A stretch of 64,000 nucleotides of DNA from JADCRZ01 sp041751095 (GCA_041751095.1 JBGSYC010000181.1:1-64000); one strand, 5' to 3'. Shown: positions 54,130-63,563, counted from the first letter of the stretch. A program made the numbers and translations. Notes: generated by a model not told the origin, from the letters alone.

Positions 54130-55272
54130 CTAAGATTTTTTCAGGAGGTTCAATAATTTACGATCAAGCTTCTGGCCGTGCCAGTCTTCGTAAGCAATGT
54201 CGGTACGGCCTGAATTAAGCACACCAAAGTCGCCGGAAAAATTCCATAAGGCAAACCCGATCTTATTAGAAGACAGGATATCCAATACGTCGGTAAACCA
54301 GGCTATGAAAACATCATGAGGTGTTTTTTTCCAGCAGCCGCATTCGCCACAATGTACGCCAACGCCCTGCGCGGCCAGTTCTATCCAGGGTTTGTAGTAG
54401 GTTTCGAGCATTGAACGACTTAAGTATTTTTCACCTACCTGTCCGGGCCATTTTGGTTCAGGAGAACGCTCAGGATCCTTGTTTGCCCAGGGCGCTTTAT
54501 AATGTGAAATAATCCCCGGGTAATAACCGCGGCAACTTTGAGCAATATTCAAATCAGTGATCTCGGGAATGACTGAATTACCAACGTTATTACCATCCGC
54601 AATGACGAGGTGCGCGTGATTTTCTTTCCGTATGGCTTCTGCAGCAGCCCTGGCTACTTTGCGGTAAACATCTCCGGGGATCGTGCTTCGCGCCGAATGT
54701 TGGTCATTCATGTCCTCACGCATGCTTGGCTCATTGACGAGGTCGAAACTTATTTTTTTGGGTGCAACATTCTTATACCGCCTGGCCCACACGGACCAAT
54801 GAAAACAGAATGCATCAAGAGCTGGCTGATCCGTCCAAAGGTTATAGGGCTCATGGAAACCTGCGTTTACGCAATAGCCCGGAGCCCGGTGCAGATTCAG
54901 GCTTACGTGCAGATTATATCTATGCGCCATAGTCACAAGTTCATCAATGCGGTCTACAACCCGCTCATCGATCTTATAAACTTCTTCAGGCGTGATATTC
55001 CTGCTTCGATCAAAGGCGAGATAACGCGGATAAGCCATTGGTAACCTCACAAAATCAAATCCCCAGTCCTGCATCCATCTAAAGTGATCCTCCGTAGTAA
55101 CCGACCCGGCAGAAGAAGGGTTTGGCGAAAAAAAATCAAGCAGATTAAAGCCCTTCCACTCAGGCAGGGGATTTTTTGTTTGTTGCGGTAACGCTCCTAT
55201 GGCTAAAGACGGGACAGCGCTTACACCTGTAGTAACAATGCCTGCGTTCTTTATGAATGATCTCCGGTTCAT
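54130..55272 (-). CDS. secreted GH5-family glycoside hydrolase
   Basis: The 380 residues start MNRRSFIKNAGIVTTGVSAV, a twin-arginine-type signal. The (beta/alpha)8 barrel of clan GH-A shows GFNLLDFF, DFVRLPMAYPRYL, HVSLNLHRAPGYCVN (conserved His), KISFDLVNEPS (acid/base Glu) and GVGVHCGECGCWKKT (nucleophile Glu), then GFALWNFSGDFGVL. This is the standard GH5 (cellulase family) pattern; specificity (glucanase, mannanase or glycosidase) cannot be read. It stands alone, outside the SusCD locus. Confidence 0.9.
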   Translation of the reverse strand: MNRRSFIKNAGIVTTGVSAVPSLAIGALPQQTKNPLPEWKGFNLLDFFSPNPSSAGSVTTEDHFRWMQDWGFDFVRLPMAYPRYLAFDRSRNITPEEVYKIDERVVDRIDELVTMAHRYNLHVSLNLHRAPGYCVNAGFHEPYNLWTDQPALDAFCFHWSVWARRYKNVAPKKISFDLVNEPSMREDMNDQHSARSTIPGDVYRKVARAAAEAIRKENHAHLVIADGNNVGNSVIPEITDLNIAQSCRGYYPGIISHYKAPWANKDPERSPEPKWPGQVGEKYLSRSMLETYYKPWIELAAQGVGVHCGECGCWKKTPHDVFIAWFTDVLDILSSNKIGFALWNFSGDFGVLNSGRTDIAYEDWHGQKLDRKLLNLLKKS

Positions 55273-55562
55273 TTCAATGATTTGATACAATGGCAAACGA
55301 TTAATGGGTGGAATTGTAAGCCGACACCCGCTGTAATATAAGGCAAAAAGTTGTTGCGATGATGACGAATGTATGAAAGTGCCGTATCGTAATTGACGGG
55401 GATGCCAATACGTGTTAAGACTTTTTATTGTTTACTGCGTAAGGCAGGCGACAAAGCTAATGCAGTTCTATAGTAAAGATAAGCGTCTGACGGGAAGACT
55501 ATATGATGCAGCTAAGAAAAATACAGGACAATAGAATTGCCTGTTGGTATCGGGGAAGCTGT

Positions 55563-55781
55563 TTAAGAAAGTTTCCGGTCAATTTCTTTACCCAATTCTT
55601 CAGCGATATGCTGTGTGTAACCGCCTTCCGATATCCAGTGACCAGATTCTTTTTTAAGCTTGAAAGACCTCATGTTCTTATCAGTAGGTATAGCTGAATA
55701 CATTTGTTCATCTATCTTAAATACCTGGTAGAACACAGGCGTGCTGTAAAACAATATTGTAACCTGGAATAAGAACTTCAT
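55563..55781 (-). CDS. hypothetical small exported protein
   Basis: The 72 residues begin MKFLFQVTILFYSTPVFYQV, a possible signal peptide or single membrane anchor. A polar part follows with MYSAIPTDKNMRSFKLKKES and HWISEGGYTQHIAEELGKEI. The ATG at 55781 is chosen; upstream in-frame codons read poorly. There are no motifs I recognise. The composition and the ordered amphipathic end look like a real protein rather than noise. Confidence 0.45.
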   Translation of the reverse strand: MKFLFQVTILFYSTPVFYQVFKIDEQMYSAIPTDKNMRSFKLKKESGHWISEGGYTQHIAEELGKEIDRKLS

Positions 55782-56009
55782 TTGGGTGCGGGGGTTTGTC
55801 CTGTAATGCCAAGATTGATGCCGCATCATAACTGACTGATTACGTGCTGCCTTTCAGTTTTCTTTTTCCACCGATGGGAACCTTTTTTCAATTTACCGGA
55901 ATTCCCCGCTCACCCGGCAAAGACAGGTGTCAGGCACTCACCTGATAAGAATCATAATTGGCATCAAAATATTGTCCAGACGAAACCGTTTTATTCAAAA
56001 CCCCAACAA

Positions 56010-56240
56010 ATGAAAAACTTCCTGATCATGCACGCCATCTACCTCCTCGGGGGTATCATCGCCTTCCTTATTCAATACATAAACTCAACCAGGACGGGCA
56101 AATCGCCCTGGACTAATTATGACGCCTTCAAGGCTGCCATGACAGGCTTCTTAAGCTGGGCATATGTAACGGCTTACAGCATCATATGGTTAACTGAAAA
56201 GGTTGTGTTCAGGCTGTCTGCGTTTCAAAAGCATATGTGA
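56010..56240 (+). CDS. hypothetical small membrane protein
   Basis: The 76 residues appear to have two membrane segments, LIMHAIYLLGGIIAFLIQYI (about 5-24) and GFLSWAYVTAYSIIWLTEKV (about 46-65), joined by a polar loop NSTRTGKSPWTNYDAF. No family was recognised. It is a single gene, convergent with DUF488, with a clear ATG directly before the hydrophobic N-terminus. Confidence 0.5.
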   Translation: MKNFLIMHAIYLLGGIIAFLIQYINSTRTGKSPWTNYDAFKAAMTGFLSWAYVTAYSIIWLTEKVVFRLSAFQKHM

Positions 56241-56340
56241 CCCCATAGAAGTTTAAGAGACTATGATATTAAACCAGTATAAGCCAGGCAGTGGATTATA
56301 CTTTTGAAGCGATACCTCATACTTTCGTTTTCGCCATCGT

Positions 56341-57225
56341 TTAAATGTGTTTTACTTCATAATCAAACGCAGGAAGTTTCTCAATGGCTTCCGCTAAGTG
56401 TTTGCGATGGCATTGACAAATATTAGCTTCAAAACAAGTCAACGCTATGCGTTTATGTACTTTAAGCAAATTCAAAATTTCGGCCTGTGTGTCGGTTGTT
56501 TTGGCCAAATTGTTTTTGCGATAGACAGCAAACAATTTGTCGTAATCGGTTTGAGAATTTAGTTCCTGCCTTTTTTCGGCCTGAATGCCAACTTGTGGAT
56601 AATGCGAATATTTAATACCTAAGCTCTCACAATATTTTTTCAATTGGCTTTTGCTAAAGCCATATTTCATGCTCAAAGGATTGTTGCGAACATCTACTAA
56701 AATCCTGACATCATTTTTCAGTAAGCGAACTAAAAATTCTTCAAGCGAAATGCCCTCGTAACCGATCGTAAAAAGCACTGTTTTATTGCCTTTAGGTGTG
56801 GCTTTGGTTACGTTTTCTAATTCCTGTTTCGTTAAAATGTTTTCTGCTGCTTCGCTTCGTGTGGCATAAAATGGAAAATTTAAATACGTGTGTTTCATTA
56901 AAGCGGTTGCACTCATTTTGCCGAAGTCGACTTTTATTTCCTGCAACAATCTAACGTCGGCAGGTTTCAGATGTTTCAGGTAATCGATTTTGTCTTTCTT
57001 TTCAAAGCTTTTGTCGTTTTCATTCAAAAAGCCTCTCGTCACCATGCCCTTCATGTCAGCAGTAGCCGAATAGGAGTAACACCCGAACTTGTAAGGGATA
57101 AATCCATATGCTGCTTTGGCTTGCATGTTGGTAAAAAGGAAAAGCAGCTTTTGCAGACGTATTTTGTCCAATTGCCCATCGAACAGTTGGAGTAAAACCA
57201 GTATTATTTTTCGTCTGTAAAACAT
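56341..57225 (-). CDS. DUF488 protein with an additional N-terminal domain
   Basis: In this 294-residue protein the DUF488 domain fills about 145-294: VLFTIGYEGISLEEFLVRLL, RILVDVRNNPLSMKYGFSKS, YSHYPQVG and the Cys-containing ALTCFEANICQCHRKHLAEA. The first 110 residues (RLQKLLFLFTNMQ, YGFIPYKFGCYSYSATADM) resemble the Panacea/SocA-like helical domain known from toxin-antitoxin and phage-linked proteins; that likeness is tentative. The gene is visibly more AT-rich than its neighbours, which suggests transfer. Function is unknown for both domains. Confidence 0.8.
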   Translation of the reverse strand: MFYRRKIILVLLQLFDGQLDKIRLQKLLFLFTNMQAKAAYGFIPYKFGCYSYSATADMKGMVTRGFLNENDKSFEKKDKIDYLKHLKPADVRLLQEIKVDFGKMSATALMKHTYLNFPFYATRSEAAENILTKQELENVTKATPKGNKTVLFTIGYEGISLEEFLVRLLKNDVRILVDVRNNPLSMKYGFSKSQLKKYCESLGIKYSHYPQVGIQAEKRQELNSQTDYDKLFAVYRKNNLAKTTDTQAEILNLLKVHKRIALTCFEANICQCHRKHLAEAIEKLPAFDYEVKHI

Positions 57226-57518
57226 AGTGTAAAGGTAGCTCTCAAATGCGATAAAGCTGTTTCGTTAACTTGCTTTGTATTGTGGTCGGTTCTTTTGCCA
57301 CTCCTGCTCAATGTCAAAATCCGGCAAATCTAATTTTTATCGTAAGCCGGAAAATTATGCAATTTTTAATGCTAGCAGGCAAATGAGTTCTTTCCCAGCA
57401 GTTCGGCGCTCGCGGGACGATGCAATAATTGCTGCCTTAGGTACAAGCTACCGTTATCAGAAAAAGCGTACATTTATATGACCATGCACGGGCGTTTTAC
57501 GATCAAAGACTTAACACT

Positions 57519-57884
57519 ATGGAATATAATGAACTTACACGGGATGAAGAAAGAGTGATTATACACAAAGGCACCGAAAGGCCCTTCACCGGCGAGTATA
57601 ACAGCAACAAAGAGAGCGGCACCTATGTTTGCAGGCGTTGTAACGCTCCGTTATACAGGTCTGCCGACAAGTTTGATTCACAATGCGGCTGGCCCAGCTT
57701 TGATGATGAGATCGCGGGTGCGGTAAAGCATGTTCCTGATGCAGATGGCAGGAGAACGGAGATCATATGCGCCAATTGTGAAGGGCATCTTGGCCATGTA
57801 TTTATAGGTGAGCGGCTTACCAATAAAAATACCCGGCATTGCGTAAATTCCGTTTCGTTAAAATTTATAAAAGCTGATCAATGA
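57519..57884 (+). CDS. msrB: peptide-methionine (R)-S-oxide reductase
   Basis: This 121-residue enzyme reduces the R epimer of methionine sulfoxide in proteins. The two Zn-binding pairs are CRRCNAPL and CANCEGHLGHVF. The substrate pocket reads CGWPSFDDEIAGAVK, and the catalytic Cys is in NTRHCVNSVSLKF. It has no signal peptide, so it is cytoplasmic. Its stop overlaps the msrA start by four bases, so the pair repairs both epimers in a coordinated way. Confidence 0.96.
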   Translation: MEYNELTRDEERVIIHKGTERPFTGEYNSNKESGTYVCRRCNAPLYRSADKFDSQCGWPSFDDEIAGAVKHVPDADGRRTEIICANCEGHLGHVFIGERLTNKNTRHCVNSVSLKFIKADQ

Positions 57885-58408
57885 ATAACGCCGGAGAAAA
57901 AAGCAAAGCAATTTTTGCATCAGGCTGTTTCTGGGGAACTGAATACTATTTTCAAAATGCCAGGGGTGTTGTTGAAACAGCTACCGGATATACGGGCGGG
58001 CACAAGGAAAACCCCACATACCGGGATGTTTGTTCGGGAACTTCCGGACATGCAGAGGCTGTTGAAGTTATCTTTGACCCTGCTGAAACTTCGTATGAAG
58101 AACTTGCCAGGTTATTCTTCGAAACACATAACCCCGGTCATAAAAACCGGCAGGGGCCCGACATTGGCACGCAATACCGGTCAGCGATCTTTTATCTTGA
58201 TGACGGCCAGAAAGCGATTTCAGAGAAGCTGATAGGGTATTTAAAAGACCTGGGTCATAATGTAGTAACGGAAGTTACGCGCGCAGGTAAGTTCTGGAAA
58301 GCAGAAGATAAACACCAGAACTATTATAATGATCATGGCGGAAATCCTTATTGCCACCGATATACAAAAAAATTTACTGACAGAGATGAGGTGACGGCTG
58401 ACCCGTAA
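57881..58408 (+). CDS. msrA: peptide-methionine (S)-S-oxide reductase
   Basis: The 175-residue enzyme reduces the S epimer of methionine sulfoxide. Blocks are IFASGCFWGTEYYFQNARGV with the catalytic Cys of GCFWG, TGYTGGHKENPTYRDVCSGT, HNPGHKNRQGPDIGTQYRSA and AEDKHQNYYNDHGGNPYC. It is coupled to msrB by an ATGA overlap. A second, frameshifted msrA from a different lineage lies at the right edge (63725-64000). Confidence 0.96.
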   Translation: MNNAGEKSKAIFASGCFWGTEYYFQNARGVVETATGYTGGHKENPTYRDVCSGTSGHAEAVEVIFDPAETSYEELARLFFETHNPGHKNRQGPDIGTQYRSAIFYLDDGQKAISEKLIGYLKDLGHNVVTEVTRAGKFWKAEDKHQNYYNDHGGNPYCHRYTKKFTDRDEVTADP

Positions 58409-58565
58409 ACCCGGCATGTTGCCGATGTTCAGGATGTCAAATATTCTGACGGGGCATTGAAGGTATTTTGGGGCCTATACTTTTTGTTATTTCCAACACG
58501 CTGCCACCCCGTCTTTATTACCAGGGGTCTTTCCTATATAATTTGCAGCTGTAACGAATATCAGT

Positions 58566-60413
58566 TTACCGGATCGGCAAATCAAATATGCCGTCGGTAA
58601 CTGTTTTCTGCATGGTGCTACCGTCGAACATGTTTGTCAGCTTACCACTGAAAGTGCCACGAACCCGGGTTGAGCCTACACTCGAGACAGTGACGGTAAA
58701 TGGTGGATTCGGCCCCAATAAACTGCTGCTTGTACTCCAGATGATTGCGGAGCCATCAGGGTTTACGGAATTGTAATAAACTTCGAACATATAACCTTTT
58801 GGCAGTAAAAATCCATCCACATTATACGAACCAGCTTTTACCGGTGAGTTATCAAGATTGGTAATGAAGACCTCGAAGTCAGGAACTGCACTTCCGGTAG
58901 GTGGACCAGTGTGGCCGTTAAGGTATAAATACGGAAGTCCTGAGTTGTCGATTTCGGCGTCAGCCCCATCGTAAAAAGACATCGCGACCCCATCTATTTT
59001 GCAGGTAAATACTCCGGCCGCAACAGTTCTTGTTAGAACATCAAAAGTGCAGGTGGAATTGCCTGCCTGAGGAGTGATCGTATTGGTGCCTGCCGCGAGA
59101 GGTGTGCCGGTAGCAGTAAGCGTAATCTCGATGCCTGTTCCGGTAGAATTAAATACACCCGATTTGGAAAAGCGAATGCCGTTTATCATATCCGTAGTTA
59201 GCGAATACACACCTGCAGTAGTTACATCCACTTTTACCACCGCCGTATTGCCGGTATTCATCGGCACGTTAACAACGTAAGAGCCGTTAATTACCGGGGT
59301 TGTACAATTGCCGGGAGCACCGCTCATTGTAAATGCCGCGGAGGTTGGAGAGGTCAGGAAAGATAACGGGAACGTACAAGTGTTTCCGTTTGCAGTAATA
59401 CCGTAATTGTGGTTGCCTCCTGCAGTGGGAGTTCCTGAAGCAGTTAATGTTACCTGTTGGGCGCCTGTTGCTGTAAATGCTCCGGTACCCGAAAACGTTA
59501 CTCCATTTATTGCTGCGGTTGAAATGTTATATGTTCCGGCAGTTGTTACGGTAACATCAATTTTGGCGGTATTTGCTGATGTCATGGCAACCCCGGGCTT
59601 GTAGCTGCCACTAAGCGTAACGCCAGTGCATGCGCCACCTGCGCTTCCCAAAGAATAAACTGCTGCCGTACTGGTTACAGCAGGCAGTACCGTAAGCTGG
59701 AAAGTGCAGCCATTACTGCCATTTGGAGCAATATTTTGTTTCCCGGAAGTAGTGGGATTTCCGGAAGCAGTGAGGACAATTACATGGTTGCCGGTTGTGC
59801 TGAGCATGCCTGAACCCGCAAAGCTGATTCCATTCGTTACAGTGGTATTGATAGAATAGGGTCCGGGTTTGGTGGCATTTACCACTATACTTACCGTATT
59901 AGATGCATCCAGTTGTTTACCGGTAGTATATGTTCCACTTACTGTTGCCCCCATGCATGTATCCCCCGTACCGCCAACATACTTAAAGACGGCAGGACTT
60001 GCCGATGCGTCCGTTACGGTTATATGAATTGTGCAGACGCTGTTAATGTACTTTATTGCGAAAGGGAAAGTCCCGGCGAGGAGCGGTGTGCCGTAAGAGC
60101 GCAGGCGAACCGAATTTATACCTGTAGCAGTAAACGTGCCCTCTGCTTTGAACCGTACGCCATTAACGGTATCTGAAACTATTTTGTACGCGCCTATTGC
60201 AGTCACCTGAATATCCACTTCCAGATAATTCGAGTCGCTTACTGCTGCACCCTGCAGGAATGAACCATTTACCTTCGAAGGCAGACAATCGCCGGAAGCC
60301 ATTTTCAAAGAACCGGCCGAAGAAACTACCGGCTGTAATTCAAAAGACATTTCTCGTTGACAGGAACCTAAAAAAAGAACGGACAAAAAGCATGATAATA
60401 CAATAGGTTTCAT
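58566..60413 (-). CDS. repeat-built surface lipoprotein, unknown function
   Basis: The 615 residues start with the lipobox region SVLFLGSCQRE. Four beta-sandwich-like repeats of about 105 residues cover residues 33-462. Each has a Cys-containing start (C..T..GSY..G), an 'aNT..i.V..t..GtYsi.T' strand, a 'vNGi.FsgsG.f..TG...vtLtasGtP' core and a closing CTF. Examples are KPGPYSINTTVTNGISFAGS and TAGTYNISTAAINGVTFSGT. A C-terminal domain of about 145 residues follows (YNVDGFLLPKGYMFEVYYNS to GIFDLPIR). Repeat 1 is the most diverged. It is probably an adhesin-like or glycan-binding surface protein. Confidence 0.8.
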   Translation of the reverse strand: MKPIVLSCFLSVLFLGSCQREMSFELQPVVSSAGSLKMASGDCLPSKVNGSFLQGAAVSDSNYLEVDIQVTAIGAYKIVSDTVNGVRFKAEGTFTATGINSVRLRSYGTPLLAGTFPFAIKYINSVCTIHITVTDASASPAVFKYVGGTGDTCMGATVSGTYTTGKQLDASNTVSIVVNATKPGPYSINTTVTNGISFAGSGMLSTTGNHVIVLTASGNPTTSGKQNIAPNGSNGCTFQLTVLPAVTSTAAVYSLGSAGGACTGVTLSGSYKPGVAMTSANTAKIDVTVTTAGTYNISTAAINGVTFSGTGAFTATGAQQVTLTASGTPTAGGNHNYGITANGNTCTFPLSFLTSPTSAAFTMSGAPGNCTTPVINGSYVVNVPMNTGNTAVVKVDVTTAGVYSLTTDMINGIRFSKSGVFNSTGTGIEITLTATGTPLAAGTNTITPQAGNSTCTFDVLTRTVAAGVFTCKIDGVAMSFYDGADAEIDNSGLPYLYLNGHTGPPTGSAVPDFEVFITNLDNSPVKAGSYNVDGFLLPKGYMFEVYYNSVNPDGSAIIWSTSSSLLGPNPPFTVTVSSVGSTRVRGTFSGKLTNMFDGSTMQKTVTDGIFDLPIR

Positions 60414-60589
60414 ATGCAGGATCAGGGCTGGAGTTTTTGAAACACTGCAGCCTGGTGCAGAAACGTGATTTGAAATAATTTGTTGCTGAGCTCACCGGTT
60501 ATTTCATCATGCCGGAAGCGGATGTAGTGTTGATTGGAATTTTGCCCGTTTGCTCCGCGTCCGACCCTGTAAATTGCTACCTTTACACT

Positions 60590-61110
60590 ATGGCCGTTAT
60601 AACACAAACCCCGCCCCGCACGTTAATGGAAGTGTACAAGATGCTTCCGGAAGGAACCCTTGCAGAACTCATTGATAACATCCTGTATATGCCCCCTTCG
60701 CCAACCAGCAAGCACCAAATGACAAGCACCGACCTGGTAACAGACATTAACTACTTTTTACGGAAAAAATGGCCTTGGCCGAGTTATTAGTGCCCCGATG
60801 GATGTTTACTTAAACGAAACCAGCAATGCAGTACAACCTGACCTGGTTATTGTGTTAAAGGAGCAATCTAACATCATCTACCCAGATGGCCACATCCACG
60901 GCGTGCCTGCCATCTTAATTGAAATTCTTTTAAAAGGAAACAACGACCACGACCTGATCCGGAAGAAAGATTTGTACGAACGCATCGGCGTGCAGGAGTA
61001 TCATGCCGTTGACCCGGTCGTTTTCATTAGCTGCTGGCAGCGATGGTACCGCTCGGGAAAACATCGGAAAGCTGTGGTCGCCCCTGCTGCAAGCGGAGTT
61101 TCCTTTTTAA
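60590..61110 (+). pseudogene. Uma2-family (PD-(D/E)XK) endonuclease, at least two frameshifts
   Basis: It opens at the ATG at 60590 with MAVITQTPPRTLMEVYKMLP and DNILYMPPSPTSKHQ. At a run of six A (about 60764-60769) the frame is lost; dropping one A gives KNGLGRVISAPMDVYLNE, which joins directly to SNAVQPDLVIVLKE (the Uma2 catalytic Asp region) and HGVPAILIEILLKGNNDHDL. After EYHAVDP the frame slips again, and the canonical C-terminus ENIGKLWSPLLQAEFPF ends with TAA at 61108-61110. Part of the region before that is missing. Uma2 proteins are restriction-endonuclease-like, often multi-copy, with no proven role. Confidence 0.75.
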
Positions 61111-61645
61111 GGCGTTGCCGGTTTTACAGCTATTGTCGCTTACCGGGCACGGAAGATCAAAAACCGCTATGTGGAGTTTATCAGGCTGAATCACTATATC
61201 CCCAAGATTCAGGAATTGAGCAATGACCGGTCAGTGCCGAAATATGCTACTCATCTTGTTTACCTCACCAGTGCTGATAATTCGTGTGGAGTTTCGTCTG
61301 GGCTTTCGTGTTTTACCGCGTATTAACCTGATGTTCCGTAAAGTGGTTGAGGATTTGGTAAACAACAATGAAGTGAATATTACCAGCCGTTATGAGAGTT
61401 TGGAACGAGGTAATATTGTTGGCGATTTTACCTTTGTTGTAATGGAAGAATACCTGAGCCAGGATAATGAATTACCGATATGGGAGCGTATGATCATGAA
61501 ATTTCATTTCTGGCTAAAAGAAGTGAGCCTTTCCGAGGAACGTGGTTTTGGATTAGACACGAGAAATGTGGTCGTGGAAAAATTTCCTTTGATCGTATCT
61601 CCTGTTACTAATTTGAAATTGCAACGAATAGAAGAGCACTCGTGA
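61111..61645 (+). pseudogene. KUP potassium transporter, C-terminal remnant with internal deletion
   Basis: Directly after the Uma2 stop, one frame reads AYRARKIKNRYVEFIRL, IPKIQELSNDRSVPKYATHL and VYLTSADN. It then jumps, with a frameshift near 61280, to IIRVEFRLGFRV, INLMFRKVVEDLVNNNEVNI and GFGLDTRNVVVEKFPLIVSP. This is the cytosolic C-terminal domain of KUP/Trk-type K+ uptake proteins. About 60 residues between 'SADN' and 'IIRVEFR' are absent, and all membrane helices are missing. It cannot transport. The abrupt joint to the Uma2 remnant marks a deletion scar. Confidence 0.8.
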
Positions 61646-62110
61646 AATTGGATAGATTTTTCCTTTTAGGATTCTGGCTATCCAATAGTATGTCTATTGA
61701 ATATCGGCCTGCCCCAGAATAAGCTAATGATACAGCCATACCAATCACCAGGAGAAAAAACTCCATCCCTTCCGTTTTTTGCACACCAAACCAGTTCATG
61801 AAGAAGTAATCGGTAAACGTGGTGAGAATAACTCCTGTCATGACACCAGCGATTGCAAGGCTCCAAAGTCTCACGGCAAAACCCATTACAAACGCCAGGG
61901 GTCCGAAAAATTCAATCAGATTACCAGAAATCCTACAAACCAGGGAAGGCCTACCGTATCTGTGAAATAGTGCATGGTACCATTAAAACCAAAGCCACCA
62001 AACCAGCCCAATAACTTCTGGGCGCCATGCGCAAAAAGTACAAGAGCGAGGAATAAGCGCAAAATTAGTGGTGCTGTACCGTCGTTTGTTTTAAAAAGCA
62101 GTGATTTCAT
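61608..62110 (-). pseudogene. DoxX-family membrane protein, single frameshift
   Basis: The first part (62110 down to 61916) reads LILRLFLALVLFAHGAQKLL, GWFGGFGFNGTM and LPWFVGFLVI, the usual DoxX N-terminus, and stops. One base later in frame it continues IEFFGPLAFVMGFAVRLWSL, FTDYFFMNWFGVQKTEG and EFFLLVIGMAVSLAYSGAGR, ending near 61608. Inserting one base near 61917 restores the full four-helix protein. It overlaps the tail of the KUP remnant in antisense by 38 bases. DoxX proteins are poorly understood and are often found with stress and redox genes, as here with YceI. Confidence 0.75.
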
Positions 62111-62245
62111 TCCGATAAGGATTTTTTTCTTTTATCCTCCCTTTCCCTATTTTACATTCGCATCACTCCTGTCTAACATTTGGGGAGTATCTCATTGAGT
62201 TGTAAACCATTTCTGTCAAAGCAAATTTTAAAAGAAATTACTCAG

Positions 62246-62788
62246 TTAGCTTTTCTTAGCCTGTACTTTCAACATTACCATGACGTTATCAGATAACACC
62301 AAACTGCTACCTCCAACCTTAAAATCTCTCCGGTTAATTTTAAAACTGCCGCTAAATGAATAGCCTTCACTACTTGCCACAGCAGTAAAAGGAAATGAAA
62401 TAGGTTTATTAGATTCCTTAACACTTAATACCCCTTCAAACACATAAGAACCCTGCACCGTACCACTTAATATTTTAGAAGAAACAAGGCTAATTTTTTT
62501 AAATGTGGCTGTATTAAAATACTCCTCCTTCTTTAAATGTCCATCCCTTGAATTATTGCCTGTATTAACTGTACCTGCATCCACCGTTACGTTAAATGAG
62601 GCTGCAGAAAGGTTGGCTGGATTGAACACAATACTGCCCTGTAATCCGGTAAAACTTCCGTTCACAGTGAACCCCAAATTTTTAATGGTAAAATTTACTG
62701 CTTGCTTTTCATCTTTAGGGGTATAAGTTTGAGCCATACTGGTGAACACAATTGTAAGGCTGTACAATAAGATTGTAATTTTTTTCAT
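62246..62788 (-). CDS. YceI-family periplasmic protein
   Basis: The 180 residues have a signal peptide (MKKITILLYSLTIVFTSMAQ). The YceI beta-barrel follows with AVNFTIKNLGFTVNGSFTGL, NPANLSAASFNVTVDAGTVN, DGHLKKEEYFNTATFKKISL and a C-terminal SFKINRRDFKVGG. The fold binds isoprenoid or long-chain lipids inside the barrel. The ATG at 62788 is chosen because it opens on the signal peptide. It follows the outer-membrane protein gene by 34 bases and precedes the DoxX gene on the same strand, so an msrA-omp-yceI-doxX operon is likely. Confidence 0.9.
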   Translation of the reverse strand: MKKITILLYSLTIVFTSMAQTYTPKDEKQAVNFTIKNLGFTVNGSFTGLQGSIVFNPANLSAASFNVTVDAGTVNTGNNSRDGHLKKEEYFNTATFKKISLVSSKILSGTVQGSYVFEGVLSVKESNKPISFPFTAVASSEGYSFSGSFKINRRDFKVGGSSLVLSDNVMVMLKVQAKKS

Positions 62789-62822
62789 AACGCTTTTCTT
62801 TATTGAACTATTTTTATTGGTG

Positions 62823-63563
62823 TTATAATTGATACGATACACCAATTCCGAAGTTGTTAGATTTATTTCTAAAACGGTTAATGGAACTGCCATCGGGCAA
62901 TACCTGCTTAATATTTTCGGTGGTATGTTCCGTAAATAAAAATTGATATATGCCTCTCAATGCCCACCGGTCATTAAGTTTATATTTTACAAAAAATTCA
63001 GAGTTAAGGCTGCCCCTGTCGTGGTCGCCGGTAAGTAAAACATTAAAAGGAGTAGGTTTTGCAGAGGGTTCGGTAATGGTAACCCCGTTACTTAAAAATA
63101 CTGCCGGAGACTTTCGTCCAAATGAAGCACCGATAAGGTCAATATTAAAGCCACCACTCCATTTAGGGCTAAAGTTGTAACCAAAATTAGCCGTTAAATT
63201 TAGAGCATTTACAAAGGGGCGTTGAACCGTTAAGGTATCCCAGTTTTCAGGACGCTGGCCTGCAAAAACAATCAGGAAAGGTGTGGTGCTTGTACGAGTG
63301 AATTTGGCTGGCCCGGCAGTTGTATATTCCAGTTTGGTTCCAAATGAGCTGGTTAACCTTGCACCAATACCAGCCTCCCAATTTTTCTTTTTTCCAAAAC
63401 CAAATTTCCAATTGTACACATAAGATGCCGCACCTGAACCTTGTGAAGTACCGATAGTTCCAGTTATATCTGCAAACTTGTTTGTAGTATTCACACTTTT
63501 TTGTTGGGCAAATCCAATTAAACTACTAATTGTAATAAATGCCACTATAAATATTTTCCTCAT
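62823..63563 (-). CDS. exported beta-barrel-like outer-membrane protein, unknown function
   Basis: The 246 residues have a signal peptide (MRKIFIVAFITISSLIGFAQ). The mature chain is rich in alternating aromatic and polar strands (NWKFGFGKKKNWEAGIGARL, LTANFGYNFSPKWSGGFNID, SEFFVKYKLNDRWALRGIYQ) and ends NFGIGVSYQL, an outer-membrane-barrel C-terminus. It probably has 8-10 strands. No specific family was recognised. It lies in the same direction as YceI and close to it. Confidence 0.7.
   Translation of the reverse strand: MRKIFIVAFITISSLIGFAQQKSVNTTNKFADITGTIGTSQGSGAASYVYNWKFGFGKKKNWEAGIGARLTSSFGTKLEYTTAGPAKFTRTSTTPFLIVFAGQRPENWDTLTVQRPFVNALNLTANFGYNFSPKWSGGFNIDLIGASFGRKSPAVFLSNGVTITEPSAKPTPFNVLLTGDHDRGSLNSEFFVKYKLNDRWALRGIYQFLFTEHTTENIKQVLPDGSSINRFRNKSNNFGIGVSYQL

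Noticed and set aside
60422..60607. Small minus-strand frame between the repeat lipoprotein and Uma2
   Set aside because: It has no conserved text, no ribosome binding site, and lies across the Uma2 start region on the opposite strand.
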